Positions 1 through 11,925 of a DNA stretch of 64,000 nucleotides are shown piece after piece. A model generated the notes under the pieces. That model was not told where the DNA came from. It saw only the letters and a list, made by a program, of their open reading frames with translations, and ran no database searches. A program made the translations under genes and the position numbers. Position 1 is the first letter of the stretch. Each line of letters starts with the position of its first letter. Origin of the DNA: Iamia sp963728655 (GTDB lineage: Bacteria; Actinomycetota; Acidimicrobiia; Acidimicrobiales; Iamiaceae); assembly GCA_963728655.1 (NCBI GenBank), contig CAVSLD010000002.1, positions 186,001 to 250,000 on the forward strand, in the 5' to 3' direction.

Positions 1-963
1 CGGGGCGCCGAGATCACCACCATCGCCGGGTCGTCGATGGGATCCCTGGTGGGCGCCCTGCGCGCCGCCGACCGCCTGCCGGCCTACACCGAGTGGGTCA
101 CCGGGCTGCGCCAGCGCGACGTGGTGCGCCTGCTCGACCCCTCGCTGTCGGCCCCGGGCGTCATACGGGGCGAGAAGATCGTGGCCCGGGTCCGCGAGCT
201 GCTCGAGGATGCGTCGATCGAGGACCTCCCGATCCCGTTCACCGCGGTCGCCACCGACCTCCTCGCCGGCAAGGAGGTGTGGTTCCAGCGGGGGCCGGTG
301 CACGCTGCCATCCGGGCGTCCATCGCCATCCCCGGCGTCATCACCCCCGTGGTGCTCAACGGCCGCCTCCTCGCCGACGGCGGGCTGATGAACCCGGTCC
401 CCATCGCCCCCACCTCGGCCTCGGGCGCCGACCTCACCGTCGCCGTGTCGCTCGAGGGTGACTCCCGGCTCGACCCGGAGGGCCCGGCCGTGCAGGAGAC
501 GGCGGAGTCCCGACCGGCCGAGGAGTGGATCGACCGCTTCCGCGCCACCGCCTCCCACCTCCTCGACCGCGATGCCGTGCGCAGCATCATGGCCCGCTTC
601 GGCGGGGGCGACGGCGACGAGGCCGAGGTCGACGACGGCGTCCCCGAGGACCTCGTGGAGGAGGTCTTCGGGCCCCTCCCGGCGGGCCTGGGCAAGTTCG
701 ACATGATGAGCCAGTCGATCGACGCCATGCAGTCCCTGCTGGTGCGCTACCGCCTGGCCGGGTACCCGCCCGACGTCCTGGTGTCGGTGCCCAAGGACGC
801 CTGCCGCAGCCTCGACTTCCACCGGGCCGAGGAGATGCGGGCCCTCGGCCGGCGCCTCACCACCGAGGCCCTCGACGCCGCCGGCGTGCTGTCCGGGGAG
901 CCCGACGAGTCGGCCGCCCCCACCGCCCCGTCGGACGACACCGACCTCGACGCCACCGGCTGA
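1..963 (+). CDS. patatin-like phospholipase family protein (5' end outside window)
   Basis: Serine acyl hydrolase of the patatin/RssA (NTE-like) family, expected to cleave acyl esters of phospholipids or lysophospholipids. The frame is open from base 1, so the N-terminus with the Gly-rich oxyanion loop lies outside the window. The nucleophile elbow GSSMG is seen at window residues 10-14, and the catalytic Asp lies in the motif ADGGLMNPVP about 110 residues later, the usual order for the Ser-Asp dyad. The C-terminal third is acidic and ends in a low-complexity Ala/Pro/Asp tail. About 320 residues are visible with no frameshift. The internal ATG at 37 is not the start because the GxSxG motif straddles it. 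A lipoprotein gene follows on the same strand after about 90 bases. Confidence 0.85.
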   Translation, partial: RGAEITTIAGSSMGSLVGALRAADRLPAYTEWVTGLRQRDVVRLLDPSLSAPGVIRGEKIVARVRELLEDASIEDLPIPFTAVATDLLAGKEVWFQRGPVHAAIRASIAIPGVITPVVLNGRLLADGGLMNPVPIAPTSASGADLTVAVSLEGDSRLDPEGPAVQETAESRPAEEWIDRFRATASHLLDRDAVRSIMARFGGGDGDEAEVDDGVPEDLVEEVFGPLPAGLGKFDMMSQSIDAMQSLLVRYRLAGYPPDVLVSVPKDACRSLDFHRAEEMRALGRRLTTEALDAAGVLSGEPDESAAPTAPSDDTDLDATG

Positions 964-1051
964 GCCGCACGGCCGACACCGCCCCGGCGGGACCCCCCCC
1001 ATGTCGCGCCCCGCCCGTCTACGCTCGGCCCAGCCGACCAGGGTGGTGACC

Positions 1052-1645
1052 ATGACCGGACGCGACACGACGACGAGCGCGAGGCCGGCGGTCGGCGCCG
1101 CCGGCTGGTCGGTCCGGGGCGTGGTGCTGGCAGCGCTGCTGCTCGGGGCCGCGGCCTGCTCCTCGCCCGAGGCCTCCGCGATCGTGAAGGACAGCGAGCC
1201 CGTCACGACCGAGGCCCCGACCACCGACCCGCCCCCCACGACCGAGTCGTCCACCACCGAGTCGTCCACCACGACCACCCCCGGCACCACCGACAGCGGA
1301 CCGCCCAGCACCTCGGGCGCCACCATCCCCGGCGACGACTTCGGGTGCCCGGCGAGGGGCGACACCTCGCTCTTCCCCTGCGACGACGACGACCCGACCG
1401 ACAACATCTGGCACGTGGGCAGCTGCCTCACCTACCTGGAGGACCAGGACGCCTACGGCGAGGCGGCCTGCGCCGGGGCCACCAACTTCATCAAGGAGCT
1501 GGCCCAGCCCCTGGGCGGCGCGGCCGGGGAGTGCTTCTTCGACCACGTGGCCACCGTCGAGCTCACCGACGAGGAGCTGCAGGTGTCGGGCCCCGACGGC
1601 GGCCCCGCCGCGGCCGGCAGCATCTGGTGCGTCTCCGACCCGTGA
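1052..1645 (+). CDS. lipoprotein of unknown function
   Basis: A 197-residue secreted lipoprotein. From the ATG at 1052 there is a charged N-region, a hydrophobic core (VVLAALLLGAAAC) and a lipobox-like Cys, then a long Thr/Ser/Pro/Glu-rich linker (repeats of TTESST) and a compact C-terminal domain of about 100 residues with six cysteines, which could form disulfides outside the cell. The motif HVGSCL at the start of that domain resembles the septum-formation-like domains of actinobacterial lipoproteins, but the match is too weak to name. An upstream in-frame ATG at 1001 would place 17 extra residues before the signal peptide; 1052 is preferred because it gives a normal-length signal. Function unknown. 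Confidence 0.7.
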   Translation: MTGRDTTTSARPAVGAAGWSVRGVVLAALLLGAAACSSPEASAIVKDSEPVTTEAPTTDPPPTTESSTTESSTTTTPGTTDSGPPSTSGATIPGDDFGCPARGDTSLFPCDDDDPTDNIWHVGSCLTYLEDQDAYGEAACAGATNFIKELAQPLGGAAGECFFDHVATVELTDEELQVSGPDGGPAAAGSIWCVSDP

Positions 1646-1827
1646 CCTGAGCATCGGTGGGGCGGCCCGAGCCGATGCAGGGTCGACGGGCTGAGCGGAG
1701 CGTCGCCTCCGAACGGGGTCCGGCAGGTCGGCGGAGAGGGGCGGTGGCACCGGCTCGCGGCGTCGCCGCAGGGCGGGCGGCCGAGCAGGTCGCCACCGGG
1801 CTCCGTCGGCGCGGCGCGGTGCGGTGG

Positions 1828-3159
1828 TCAGGTGATCTCGGTGCCGTCGGGGCGGCGCACGTGGATGGTCCCGGTGGCGTCGCGCCACACCCGGTAGCCC
1901 TTCTCCTTGAGGTGGTTGTGCCTCCCGCAGCCGGGTCCCCCGTTGCCGGGGCAGGTACACCCTCCTCCGGATCCATCCGCCCGGGCGGACCAGGGGCGCA
2001 GGTGGTCGCACTGGCAGCGGGTCACGGGGGTGTGGCAGCCGGGCCAGTAGCAGGTGGTGGATCCGAGCTTGACGGCGAGGGCGGCGGCGCCGGTGAAGAG
2101 GCGCCGTCGGCGGCCCATGTCGACGACGACGCCGTCGGCGCCGATGACGACCCGGCGCACGTGGCCGACCAGGGCCCGGGCGACCGCGGCGGTGGCCTCG
2201 ACAGGACGGCCGTCCAGCGTGGAGCACCGATACGACGATGTGGGGAACACGGAGAGGGCGTCGTCGACCGGGGTGGGGTCGAGGCCGGCCAGGCGGGCGG
2301 CGAGACGTTCGAAGGTGCGGTGGTCGATGACGATGTTGGTGACGACCTGGGAGCCGCCGGGGGCGTCGGCCCTCGCGGTGGCGGCTTGGTGGAAGATCTC
2401 CTCCAACGCGTCGAACCGGCGTTGGGCGTCGGTGCGGGGCAGGTGGGCGGGGGTGGCGGTGTCGCCATGGCGGGTGCGGGCGGTGTCCCAGTCGGCGAGG
2501 GTCTCGGCCTCGTAGAACGCGGTGAAGATGGTCTCCAGCTCGGCGCCGGCGAGTGATCCGCAGCGGCCAGCCAGCGTCCAGGATCGGTCGAAGCCTTGGA
2601 GGAGAGAGGCGTCGCGCTTGTGATGGCTCGACTGGTCGTCGTCGCGGGTGCCGTCCTGGTCGACGACGCGCACCCAGTCGTCGACCATGGCGTCGAAGGC
2701 CAGGTACTCGTTGGTCTCGGCCTCCGTGGCGAAGGAGGCCTCGTTGGCTTCGAGGGTGTCGGCGACGCGGGGGTTGGCGTGGGCTCGGGCGATGCGCTCG
2801 ACCTGGCAGCCGCCGATGCGCCCTGCCGCGAACGCGGCGCGGACGGTGGGCAGGCGTCGGAGGGCCTTGGCGCACCGGGCCCGCCGGGCCGCCTCTGCGT
2901 TCGAGAGGTTGGCGACGTGGCGGACCATCACCTTGGCCGAGCGGTGCCCGTCGAGGACACAGGCCCCGGTGCGGTCGACCTCACCGAGCAGCTCGACCTG
3001 CAGGCTGCGGAGCCGCCGGGCCTGGGTCTCCAGCTCGGAGATCAGCCGCCGGGCGTCATCGGCGTCGTGGGGTGTGACCCCGGCGGTCTGGAGGGTGTCG
3101 AGCGCGACGGCGAGGGCGTCGATCGCCTCACCTGTCGTCGGGTCGAGCACTGCCTCCAT
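1828..3159 (-). CDS. DUF222 / HNH endonuclease domain protein (13E12-like family)
   Basis: 443-residue member of the actinobacterial DUF222-HNH family (the REP13E12 type), usually multicopy and of unclear role. The N-terminal alpha-helical DUF222 region covers roughly residues 1-300. The C-terminal HNH nuclease has the Cys pair CYWPGC, then CDHLRPW and the terminal GRHNHLKEKGY. An additional Cys/Gly-rich insertion (GGGCTCPGNGGPGC) sits between the second and third HNH elements and could extend the zinc site. Start ATG 3159 was chosen over an upstream ATG at 3255 because a TANNNT-type -10 element ends six bases before it. The reading frame is intact. These genes often recombine with one another, so it may be a mobile or duplicated copy. 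Confidence 0.85.
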   Translation of the reverse strand: MEAVLDPTTGEAIDALAVALDTLQTAGVTPHDADDARRLISELETQARRLRSLQVELLGEVDRTGACVLDGHRSAKVMVRHVANLSNAEAARRARCAKALRRLPTVRAAFAAGRIGGCQVERIARAHANPRVADTLEANEASFATEAETNEYLAFDAMVDDWVRVVDQDGTRDDDQSSHHKRDASLLQGFDRSWTLAGRCGSLAGAELETIFTAFYEAETLADWDTARTRHGDTATPAHLPRTDAQRRFDALEEIFHQAATARADAPGGSQVVTNIVIDHRTFERLAARLAGLDPTPVDDALSVFPTSSYRCSTLDGRPVEATAAVARALVGHVRRVVIGADGVVVDMGRRRRLFTGAAALAVKLGSTTCYWPGCHTPVTRCQCDHLRPWSARADGSGGGCTCPGNGGPGCGRHNHLKEKGYRVWRDATGTIHVRRPDGTEIT

Positions 3160-3165
3160 GCCCCC

Positions 3166-3171
3166 ACAGTA
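3166..3171 (-). promoter_or_regulatory. putative -10 element, leaderless promoter of the HNH gene
   Basis: TACTGT on the minus strand, followed by six bases and then the ATG at 3159. This spacing puts transcription start at or next to the start codon, as in leaderless actinobacterial mRNAs. The same arrangement recurs at 8488, 15531, 17206 and 17763. Confidence 0.45.
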
Positions 3172-3268
3172 CGCAGGGGGTGTGACAGCGAGACCGCCCG
3201 CAAACCCTTGCCCCACAACGTTTTCGGGTGGATCCGACCCGTCCCTCGGGAGCATCGACGGGAGGGGC

Positions 3269-3652
3269 TCAGTCCGGTGGTCGCTGCTTCCGGAAGGAGC
3301 GCTTGGCCGCGATCCCGTCGTCTCGGACCGTGAGGAAGTCGCACCCGCGGACGTCGAGGATCGACCCGTCGGCGAGGGTGGCGGTCAGCCTCCACTCTGA
3401 GACCCCGTCGTGGTCGGAGAGCACGGAGTGCCGGCCATCACCCCAGCGCGCATCGGGCATGGTGTCGAGCACCTCGGCGAACGCGGCGCGAACCGCCGCC
3501 CGCCCCTCGAAGCGTCGGCCCCAGGGTTCCGGTCCGCCAGACGCCTCGAACAGGCAGTCGTCGACGAACATCGCCATCAACCGGTCGAGGTCGTGGCTGT
3601 TCCAGGCATCGGTGTGCTCGATCAGGATGCGTTCCAGGTCGTCGCGCTCCAC
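3269..3652 (-). CDS. SnoaL-like / NTF2-fold protein
   Basis: Small alpha+beta-barrel protein of about 127 residues. The pattern is that of SnoaL-like/NTF2 proteins: an N-terminal helix (ERILIEHTDAWNSHDLDRLM), then FVDDCLFE and an invariant-looking RRFEGRAAVRAAF, then beta strands with WRLTATLADGSILDVRGCDFLTV. Such folds serve as isomerases, cyclases, dehydratases or non-catalytic ligand binders, so the substrate cannot be given. Start GTG 3652 places the first helix near the N-terminus; an in-frame GTG at 3691 would add an Arg/Pro-rich leader with no family counterpart. The gene is intact and separated by about 150 bases from the acyl-CoA dehydrogenase downstream. Confidence 0.65.
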   Translation of the reverse strand: MERDDLERILIEHTDAWNSHDLDRLMAMFVDDCLFEASGGPEPWGRRFEGRAAVRAAFAEVLDTMPDARWGDGRHSVLSDHDGVSEWRLTATLADGSILDVRGCDFLTVRDDGIAAKRSFRKQRPPD

Positions 3653-3802
3653 GTCGCACCTCCGAGGTGGGGGCCGCCAGCGTAGGACCACGCGACCGCT
3701 CCCTGCACCGGGTACGGCCCTCGCCGTGGCACGCGTTCCGCCCCGGCAACCGTCGCGACCATCCGCCGGGTGCCTGGGCCAGGCCCGGGCCGTGCGTCCG
3801 GG

Positions 3803-5135
<1,333 letters not shown>

Positions 5136-5398
5136 CTCTCTTCTGGTGGGGGAGGGGCGACCCCGAGGTTGGCACGTGCGACCGGGCCGCGCCTCCCCGG
5201 GTGGGAGCGGGGCCGGGCCCCGATCGCCCGTGTCGGGACGGCCGCCGGCGGGCACGCCGCCGGCGAGGTCCACGACGCGCCGGGGCTGGCCCACCGGTCG
5301 GCGTGGCCAGGCTCCTGCCCGGAGGGCACCGGCCCCCACACGCCACCGTCCGGCGTGGGCCAGACTCGGCCCGTCCGTCGCCGCCCCGAGGAGCCGCC

Positions 5399-6433
5399 GT
5401 GCCCACCGACCCCGCCACCGTCCCCACGGGCCCCAACCGCCGCATCGTGCTCCGCCGCCGGCCTGAGCGGCCTGCTGCGTCCCGACGACGTGGAGATGGT
5501 CACCGAGGACATCCCCGCGCTGGCCGAGGGCGAGGCCCTGATGCAGGCCGAGCTGCTGGGGATGGACGCCACCGTGCGCAGCTGGCTCAACGAGGGCGAG
5601 GGCTACCTGCCGGCGGTGGAGATCGGCGAGGTGGTGCGCTGCTCGGGCATCGGGCGCATCGTCGCCACCCGCAGCCCGGCCTTCGAGGTGGGCGACATCG
5701 CCTACTCGCTGCCCGGCATGCAGGACTACGCCATCGTCCGCGACGACTTCTTCACCTCGAAGCTGCCGCCGGGCACCGAGCTGGCCCCCATGCTGTCGGT
5801 GTACGGCGCCACCGGGCTGGCCGCCTACGTGGGGCTCATCGAGGTCGGTCGGGTGCGCGACGGCGAGACGGTCGTGGTGTCGGCCGCGGCGGGGGCCACC
5901 GGGTCCCTGGTGGGCCAGATCGCCAAGCGCATGGGGCTGCCGGGTGGTGGGGGTGGCCGGGACGCCCGAGAAGTGCCGGTTCGTGGTGGACGAGCTGGGC
6001 TTCGACGCCTGCATCGACCACCGTCGCGACGACCTGCGGGCGGCGTTGGAGGAGCACTGCCCCGAGCGGGTCGACGTCTACTTCGACAACGTGGGCGGGC
6101 CGGTGCTCGACGCCGTGCTCGGCCGCCTGGCCCAGAACGGGCGGGTGGCCCTGTGCGGCGCCATCTCCGTCTACAACGAGCACCGACAAGCCCCCCGGGC
6201 CGGCGAACTACCTGGAGCTCATCAACCGGCGGGGCACCATGCAGGGCTTCATCGCCCTCGACCACTGGGACCGGTTCCCGGAGATCCGCGAGACGCTGCG
6301 CTCCTGGGTCGAGGACGGGTCGCTCCGCCACGTCGAGCACACCTTCGAGGGCCTGGGCTCGGCGGTCGAGGCGCTCAACGCACTGTTCACCGGGGCCAAC
6401 ACCGGCAAGGTCGTGGTGCGGGTCGCCGGGTGA
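5399..6433 (+). CDS. MDR-family NADP-dependent oxidoreductase (three frameshifts)
   Basis: Zinc-free medium-chain dehydrogenase/reductase related to 2-alkenal or prostaglandin reductases (the CurA/YncB-like group), reducing an activated double bond with NADPH. Start GTG 5399 follows a GAGG element. Residues run NRRIVLRRRP, then VEMVTEDIPALAEGEAL, then the Rossmann fold with SAAAGATGSLVGQIAK, VVGVAGTPEKC and VDVYFDNVGGPVLD, then NRRGTMQGFIALDH, and the C-terminal NTGKVVVRV. Frame changes occur near 5455, 5942 and 6187; each is explained by one extra base, and the composite length (about 343 residues) is a multiple of three. All diagnostic family motifs are present, so it is probably functional. 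Confidence 0.8.
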   Translation: MPTDPATVPTGPNRRIVLRRRPERPAASRRRGDGHRGHPRAGRGRGPDAGRAAGDGRHRAQLAQRGRGLPAGGGDRRGGALLGHRAHRRHPQPGLRGGRHRLLAARHAGLRHRPRRLLHLEAAAGHRAGPHAVGVRRHRAGRLRGAHRGRSGARRRDGRGVGRGGGHRVPGGPDRQAHGAAGWWGWPGRPRSAGSWWTSWASTPASTTVATTCGRRWRSTAPSGSTSTSTTWAGRCSTPCSAAWPRTGGWPCAAPSPSTTSTDKPPGPANYLELINRRGTMQGFIALDHWDRFPEIRETLRSWVEDGSLRHVEHTFEGLGSAVEALNALFTGANTGKVVVRVAG

Positions 6434-6442
6434 CCGGGCGGG

Positions 6443-7352
6443 TCACCTGGTGGGTGCGTGGGGCAGGTCCAGGTTCCACCACAGGAAGTTCGTGGTCTGG
6501 TCGAGGATCTCGCTGGCGGTGCTCGCCGTAGGGCACGTGGCCGGCGCCCTCCCACAGGTCGAGCTCGATCACCAGGCCCGCTGCTCGGCCACGGTCACCG
6601 TGTTCTCGACCCACGCGTAGGGGGACGACCTGGTCGGCACTGCCGTGGAAGAGCAGCGCGGCGGCTCGCCGGCGGTTCGGCGAGGTGAGGATGCTCGACC
6701 CCGAGAGGGACACGGCGGCGCTGCACCGTGGACGACACGCCCGGGGTGCCGGAGGTGCCCGGCGTCGTCGGGGCTGTAGCCGACGTTGAGGGCGGTGATG
6801 GCCCCGGCCGACTGACCCGGCCACGGCGATGCGGGTGGGGTCGATGCCGTAGTCGGCAGCGTGGGCCCGGAGGAACCGGACCGCGGCCTGGGCGTCGTGC
6901 TTGGCGTCGCGGATGGCGGTGAGGCAGCTGGTCGTGACGCTGCCGGCGCTGCACCCGGTGGCGGGCAGGCGGTACTCGATCGACGCCGTGACGTAGCCCT
7001 TCGGGCGAACACCGTGGCCTCCTCGACGATGTCGGGTCGAGTTCCGGGTGCCGGCCGAGAAGCCGCCGCCGTGGACCCAGACGACGGCGGGCCGGTGGGC
7101 GTGGGTGTCGCCCTCGGGCCGGTACAGGTCGAGGAGGAGGTCCTGGCGTGGTCCCTCGCTGGTCGACGGCGCTGCCGTAGGTGACGGGCCCGGTCTTGGT
7201 CACCGAGGGGAACACCGGTCGCGGTAGCGGAGGGGTGCGGGCCCCGCCGGTGGGGTGAGGCGGAGCTCGCAGCCGGCGAGGAGCAGGGCGGCGACGGCGA
7301 GCAGGCCGAGGACGAGCGGGCGGGCGCGACGCAGCGCGGCGTGGTGTGGCAT
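6443..7352 (-). CDS. lipoprotein alpha/beta-hydrolase, copy A (several frameshifts)
   Basis: Secreted esterase/lipase-like alpha/beta-hydrolase, paralogue of the next gene upstream (copy B). Start ATG 7352 gives a lipoprotein signal (LVLGLLAVAALLLAGC). After a short tether the body can only be followed by switching frames: the HGGG-type oxyanion region lies near 7070, the nucleophile elbow (intended AGSSAGAITALN) near 6810-6840 with one extra base inside it, the acid-residue region near 6630, the GAGHVPYG histidine region near 6540, and the C-terminus FLWWNLDLPHAPTR ends at the TGA at 6443. About 300 residues once joined. It is more damaged than most genes here, so it may be a decaying duplicate as well as carrying sequence errors. 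Confidence 0.65.
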
Positions 7353-7454
7353 GGGTCCCCCAGGGGTGGCTGACCCCGTTCTAGTCGTCGGTCGGTGGCG
7401 ACGGGCGGGTGCGCGCCGGACCGGCGACGCGACCGACCTCGTCGGCGCCGTCGC

Positions 7455-8394
7455 TCAGCTGGTCGGGGCGTGGGGCAGGTCCAGGTTCCACCACAGGAAG
7501 TTGGTGGTCTGGTCGAGGATCTCCTGGCGGTGGGCGCCGTAGGGCACGTGGCCGGCGCCCTGCCAGGTGGTGAGCTCGGCCACCAGCCCGGCCCTTCGCC
7601 TCCCGCACGGTGTCCTGGGCCCACTGGTAGGGGACCAGGCCGTCGGAGGTGCCGTGGAACAGCAGGGCGGGGCCTCCCCGCGGTCGGGGCGGGTGATCAG
7701 CCGGGCGCCGGAGAGCGAGATGGCGGCCTGGACGCGGGAGGACACGCCCGGCGTGCCCGAGGTGCCGACCTCGTTCGGGCTGTAGCCGACGTTGAGGGCG
7801 GTGATGGCCCCGGCCGACGAGCCGCCGACGGCGATGCGGCCGGGGTCGATGCCGTAGTCGGCGGCGTGGGCCCGGAGGAACCGGACCGCGGCCTGGGCGT
7901 CGTGCTGGGCGTCGACGATGCCCTGGACGCAGCTGGCGGTCACGTTGCCCACGCACCCGGTGGTGGCCAGGCGGTAGTCGATGGAGGCGGTGACGTAGCC
8001 CTTGCGGGCGAAGGTGGTGGCCTCCTCCACGATCTCGGCGAGGTCCGGCTGCCCTGGGAGAAGCCGCCGCCGTGGATCCAGATGACCACCGGGCGGTGGG
8101 TGTGGGTGTCGCCCTGGGGCCGGTAGAGGTCGAGGAGCAGGTCCTGCGGGTGCCCCGCTGGTCGACCGCGCTGCCGTAGGTGACGCCGTCGGTCTTGACG
8201 ACCGAGGAGAAGACGAGGTCGCGGTAGCGCAGGGGGGCGGCACCCTCGGGTGGGGTGCGGCTGAGGGCACAGCCCGACGAGGCGAGGACGAGCAGGGCCG
8301 CGACCACGCCGACGACCAGACGTCGGCGCGAGGGACGGAGTGGGTCAGGCACACTCTGTCCATCGATCTGGTGGGGTGCGGCGTGGGCGGGCAT
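7455..8394 (-). CDS. lipoprotein alpha/beta-hydrolase, copy B (frameshifts)
   Basis: Secreted carboxylesterase-like alpha/beta-hydrolase. From ATG 8394 there is a lipoprotein signal (LVVGVVAALLVLASSGC), then YRDLVFSSVVKTDGVTYGSAVDQRG, the oxyanion HGGG region, FARKGYVTASIDYRLA, the nucleophile motif VGGSSAGAITALN, the acid-site region TSDGLVPY, and the histidine motif GAGHVPYGAH before the terminal LDLPHAPTS. Frame changes lie near 8150, 8050, 7680 and 7595. It shares long near-identical stretches with copy A, including the nucleophile region, the last 15 codons and a common bases-before-start segment rich in GGGGGACCC, so the pair arose by tandem duplication. Substrate unknown; polyester or peptide-ester cleavage outside the cell is possible. 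Confidence 0.75.
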
Positions 8395-8487
8395 GGGTCC
8401 CCCGGGGTCGGTGCGGTGCCGACGGTCTAGTGCCTGCCGGGCCGCAGGGACAGGGCAACCGGCAGGGAGCGGCAGGGGGCGGGCCGG

Positions 8488-8493
8488 TAGGTT
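8488..8493 (+). promoter_or_regulatory. putative -10 element, leaderless promoter of ilvD
   Basis: TAGGTT six bases before the ilvD ATG at 8500, with no Shine-Dalgarno sequence between, which fits leaderless transcription. Confidence 0.45.
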
Positions 8494-8499
8494 CGGCCC

Positions 8500-10208
<1,709 letters not shown>

Positions 10209-10223
10209 GTCGCGCCCGGTCGG

Positions 10224-11834
10224 TCAGCCGCCGGGCCCGTCGTCGGGTCCGGCCCCCTCGGACGCGGGGCTGCCGCTGCTGCGGGGCGCCTCGTCGCGGG
10301 GGTCGCGGATCACCTCGCGGTCGATGCGGACGTCGGGCCGGTCGACCCCCTCCACCACGATCGAGTCGATGGCCTCGAGGACCCGGTCCTCGGTGTCGAA
10401 GTAGAGCACCGAGAGGGTGAGCGGCACCGGCTCGTCCTGCTGGAGCGAGCGCAGCCCGGCCCCGCCGGTGGACCCCTCGACCTGGAGGAGGGTGTCGTCG
10501 CCCAGGTGCTCGATGGCCTGGCGGTGGGTGTGGCCCGCCAGGACCACCGGCACCGCCCCACCGAGGTCCGCCGCGGTGCGGGGGTCGTGGGTGAGGACCA
10601 CGTCGACGGGGGGACCGGTCACGGCGTCGAGGTCCTCGCGCACGGTGGCGGCGAAGCCGTCGGCCACCTGGTGCTCATCGTCGCCGCTGCCCTCGCGGCT
10701 CTTGTCGGGTGTGAAGCGCGGGTCGCCGACGCCCCAGAAGCGGAGGCCGCCGACGGTCGCGGTGCTGTCCTCCAGGACCACCGCTCCGGGTTGGTCGGCC
10801 ACCGCCGCGGCCGTGAGCCGCGAGTCGTGGTTGCCCCGGACGTAGAGGTAGGGGACGGTGACGTCGCCCACCTGGTCGACGAAGCGCGACTCGAAGCTGG
10901 TGCCCCAGTCGTTGATGTCGCCGGTGTCGACGACGACGTCGATGCCGAACTGGTCGACGATCTGGTCGATGAGGGTGAAGGCCTGGGGGTTGAGGTGCAG
11001 GTCGCTCACGTGCAGGACCCGGGTGGTGGTGCTGTCGGGCCGGAACGAGCGGACGCCCTCACCCGCCTGGTAGAGGACGGCCACGTTCTCGACCAGCGCG
11101 GCCAGCTGGGCGCTGTAGTCGTCGAAGCGGGCCACCACGTCCCGGGCGTCGCCCACCGCCTCGGGGGCCAGGCTCAGCAGGCCCGAGTAGCGGGGCTCGG
11201 CCACCGACTCCGGGCGCCAGGTCGCCGCGGCCACGCCCATGCCGCCGGCCAGCAGCAGGGCCGACGTGAGCCCGCCGATGGCGACCTCCCGGGGCCGGAA
11301 CCGGCGCAGGGCGGTCAGCGCCGCGCCACCCAGGCCGGCCACCACGAGGGTGCGCACCGCCAGCCCCTGCACCGCCCGGCGGACCTGGGCGTCGACGTCG
11401 TCCTCCAGCGACGCCAGCAGCTCGGGGTCCTCGGCGATGCGCCGGGCCTCGTCCTCGCGCAGCTCGTCGATGCGCAGGTCGAGCCCCACCGGGCCGTCGT
11501 GGGAGTCGAGGGAGATGGTCCCGAGCGGCGCCAGCTGGACGTCGGTGCCCCCGTGCAGGGTCGGCCGCAACGAGAAGGTGCCGTCGAACGGGCCGATGTG
11601 GGCCGGCGTGTCGCCCCACACGGCGACGGCCACCGTGGCCCCGACCAGGGAGACGGCCACGGTGGCCAGCACCCGGAGGGTCGCCCGGACCAGCCGCTGG
11701 GTGCGGGGAGACGCCCACGGCCGGTGCCAGCCGCGCGCCCGGCGGGGTCCGGGCGCGCCGGCACGAGGGTCGCCGCCGACGGCGTCGTCGGCCTCGCCCA
11801 CCCCCGCCCGGTGCGGTGACGGTCCCGGTGCCAC
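10224..11834 (-). CDS. membrane-anchored metallophosphoesterase
   Basis: 536-residue calcineurin-like phosphoesterase. A membrane segment at about residues 50-72 is followed by an extracytoplasmic stretch of about 90 residues, two further hydrophobic segments around 160-207, and then the catalytic domain. All metal-binding motifs are visible in order: SDLHLN, GDIND, GNHD, THD and GHTHR. The C-terminal tail is Ser/Gly/Pro-rich. Topology places the catalytic domain on the same side as the N-terminus if there are three helices in total, or outside if the second hydrophobic region counts once. Start GTG 11834 has AAGGAG nearby, but only two bases away; GTG 11801 is an alternative. Intact frame. 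Substrate unknown. Confidence 0.85.
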   Translation of the reverse strand: MAPGPSPHRAGVGEADDAVGGDPRAGAPGPRRARGWHRPWASPRTQRLVRATLRVLATVAVSLVGATVAVAVWGDTPAHIGPFDGTFSLRPTLHGGTDVQLAPLGTISLDSHDGPVGLDLRIDELREDEARRIAEDPELLASLEDDVDAQVRRAVQGLAVRTLVVAGLGGAALTALRRFRPREVAIGGLTSALLLAGGMGVAAATWRPESVAEPRYSGLLSLAPEAVGDARDVVARFDDYSAQLAALVENVAVLYQAGEGVRSFRPDSTTTRVLHVSDLHLNPQAFTLIDQIVDQFGIDVVVDTGDINDWGTSFESRFVDQVGDVTVPYLYVRGNHDSRLTAAAVADQPGAVVLEDSTATVGGLRFWGVGDPRFTPDKSREGSGDDEHQVADGFAATVREDLDAVTGPPVDVVLTHDPRTAADLGGAVPVVLAGHTHRQAIEHLGDDTLLQVEGSTGGAGLRSLQQDEPVPLTLSVLYFDTEDRVLEAIDSIVVEGVDRPDVRIDREVIRDPRDEAPRSSGSPASEGAGPDDGPGG

Positions 11835-11925
11835 CGCTCCTTCCTATCGCCACCGCCGGGCGGTGCGGTGGCGGCCAGCAGGGTCGGGACCTCCGAGGGC
11901 CCGGGCACCCGCCCGCCGACCCGGC

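Noticed and set aside
1646..1827. Possible gene or RNA between the lipoprotein and HNH genes
   Set aside because: About 180 bases with no conserved motif, promoter or stable inverted repeat that I could find.
1019..2875. Long minus-strand open frame over the lipoprotein and HNH genes, and similar long frames elsewhere
   Set aside because: High GC makes stop codons rare in all frames. These frames encode Arg/Pro/Ala-rich sequence without motifs and overlap well-supported genes.
5136..5398. Additional gene in the acyl-CoA dehydrogenase/oxidoreductase divergent gap
   Set aside because: Frames there are Arg/Pro/Gly-rich without a start and ribosome binding site. The gap is better read as two promoters.
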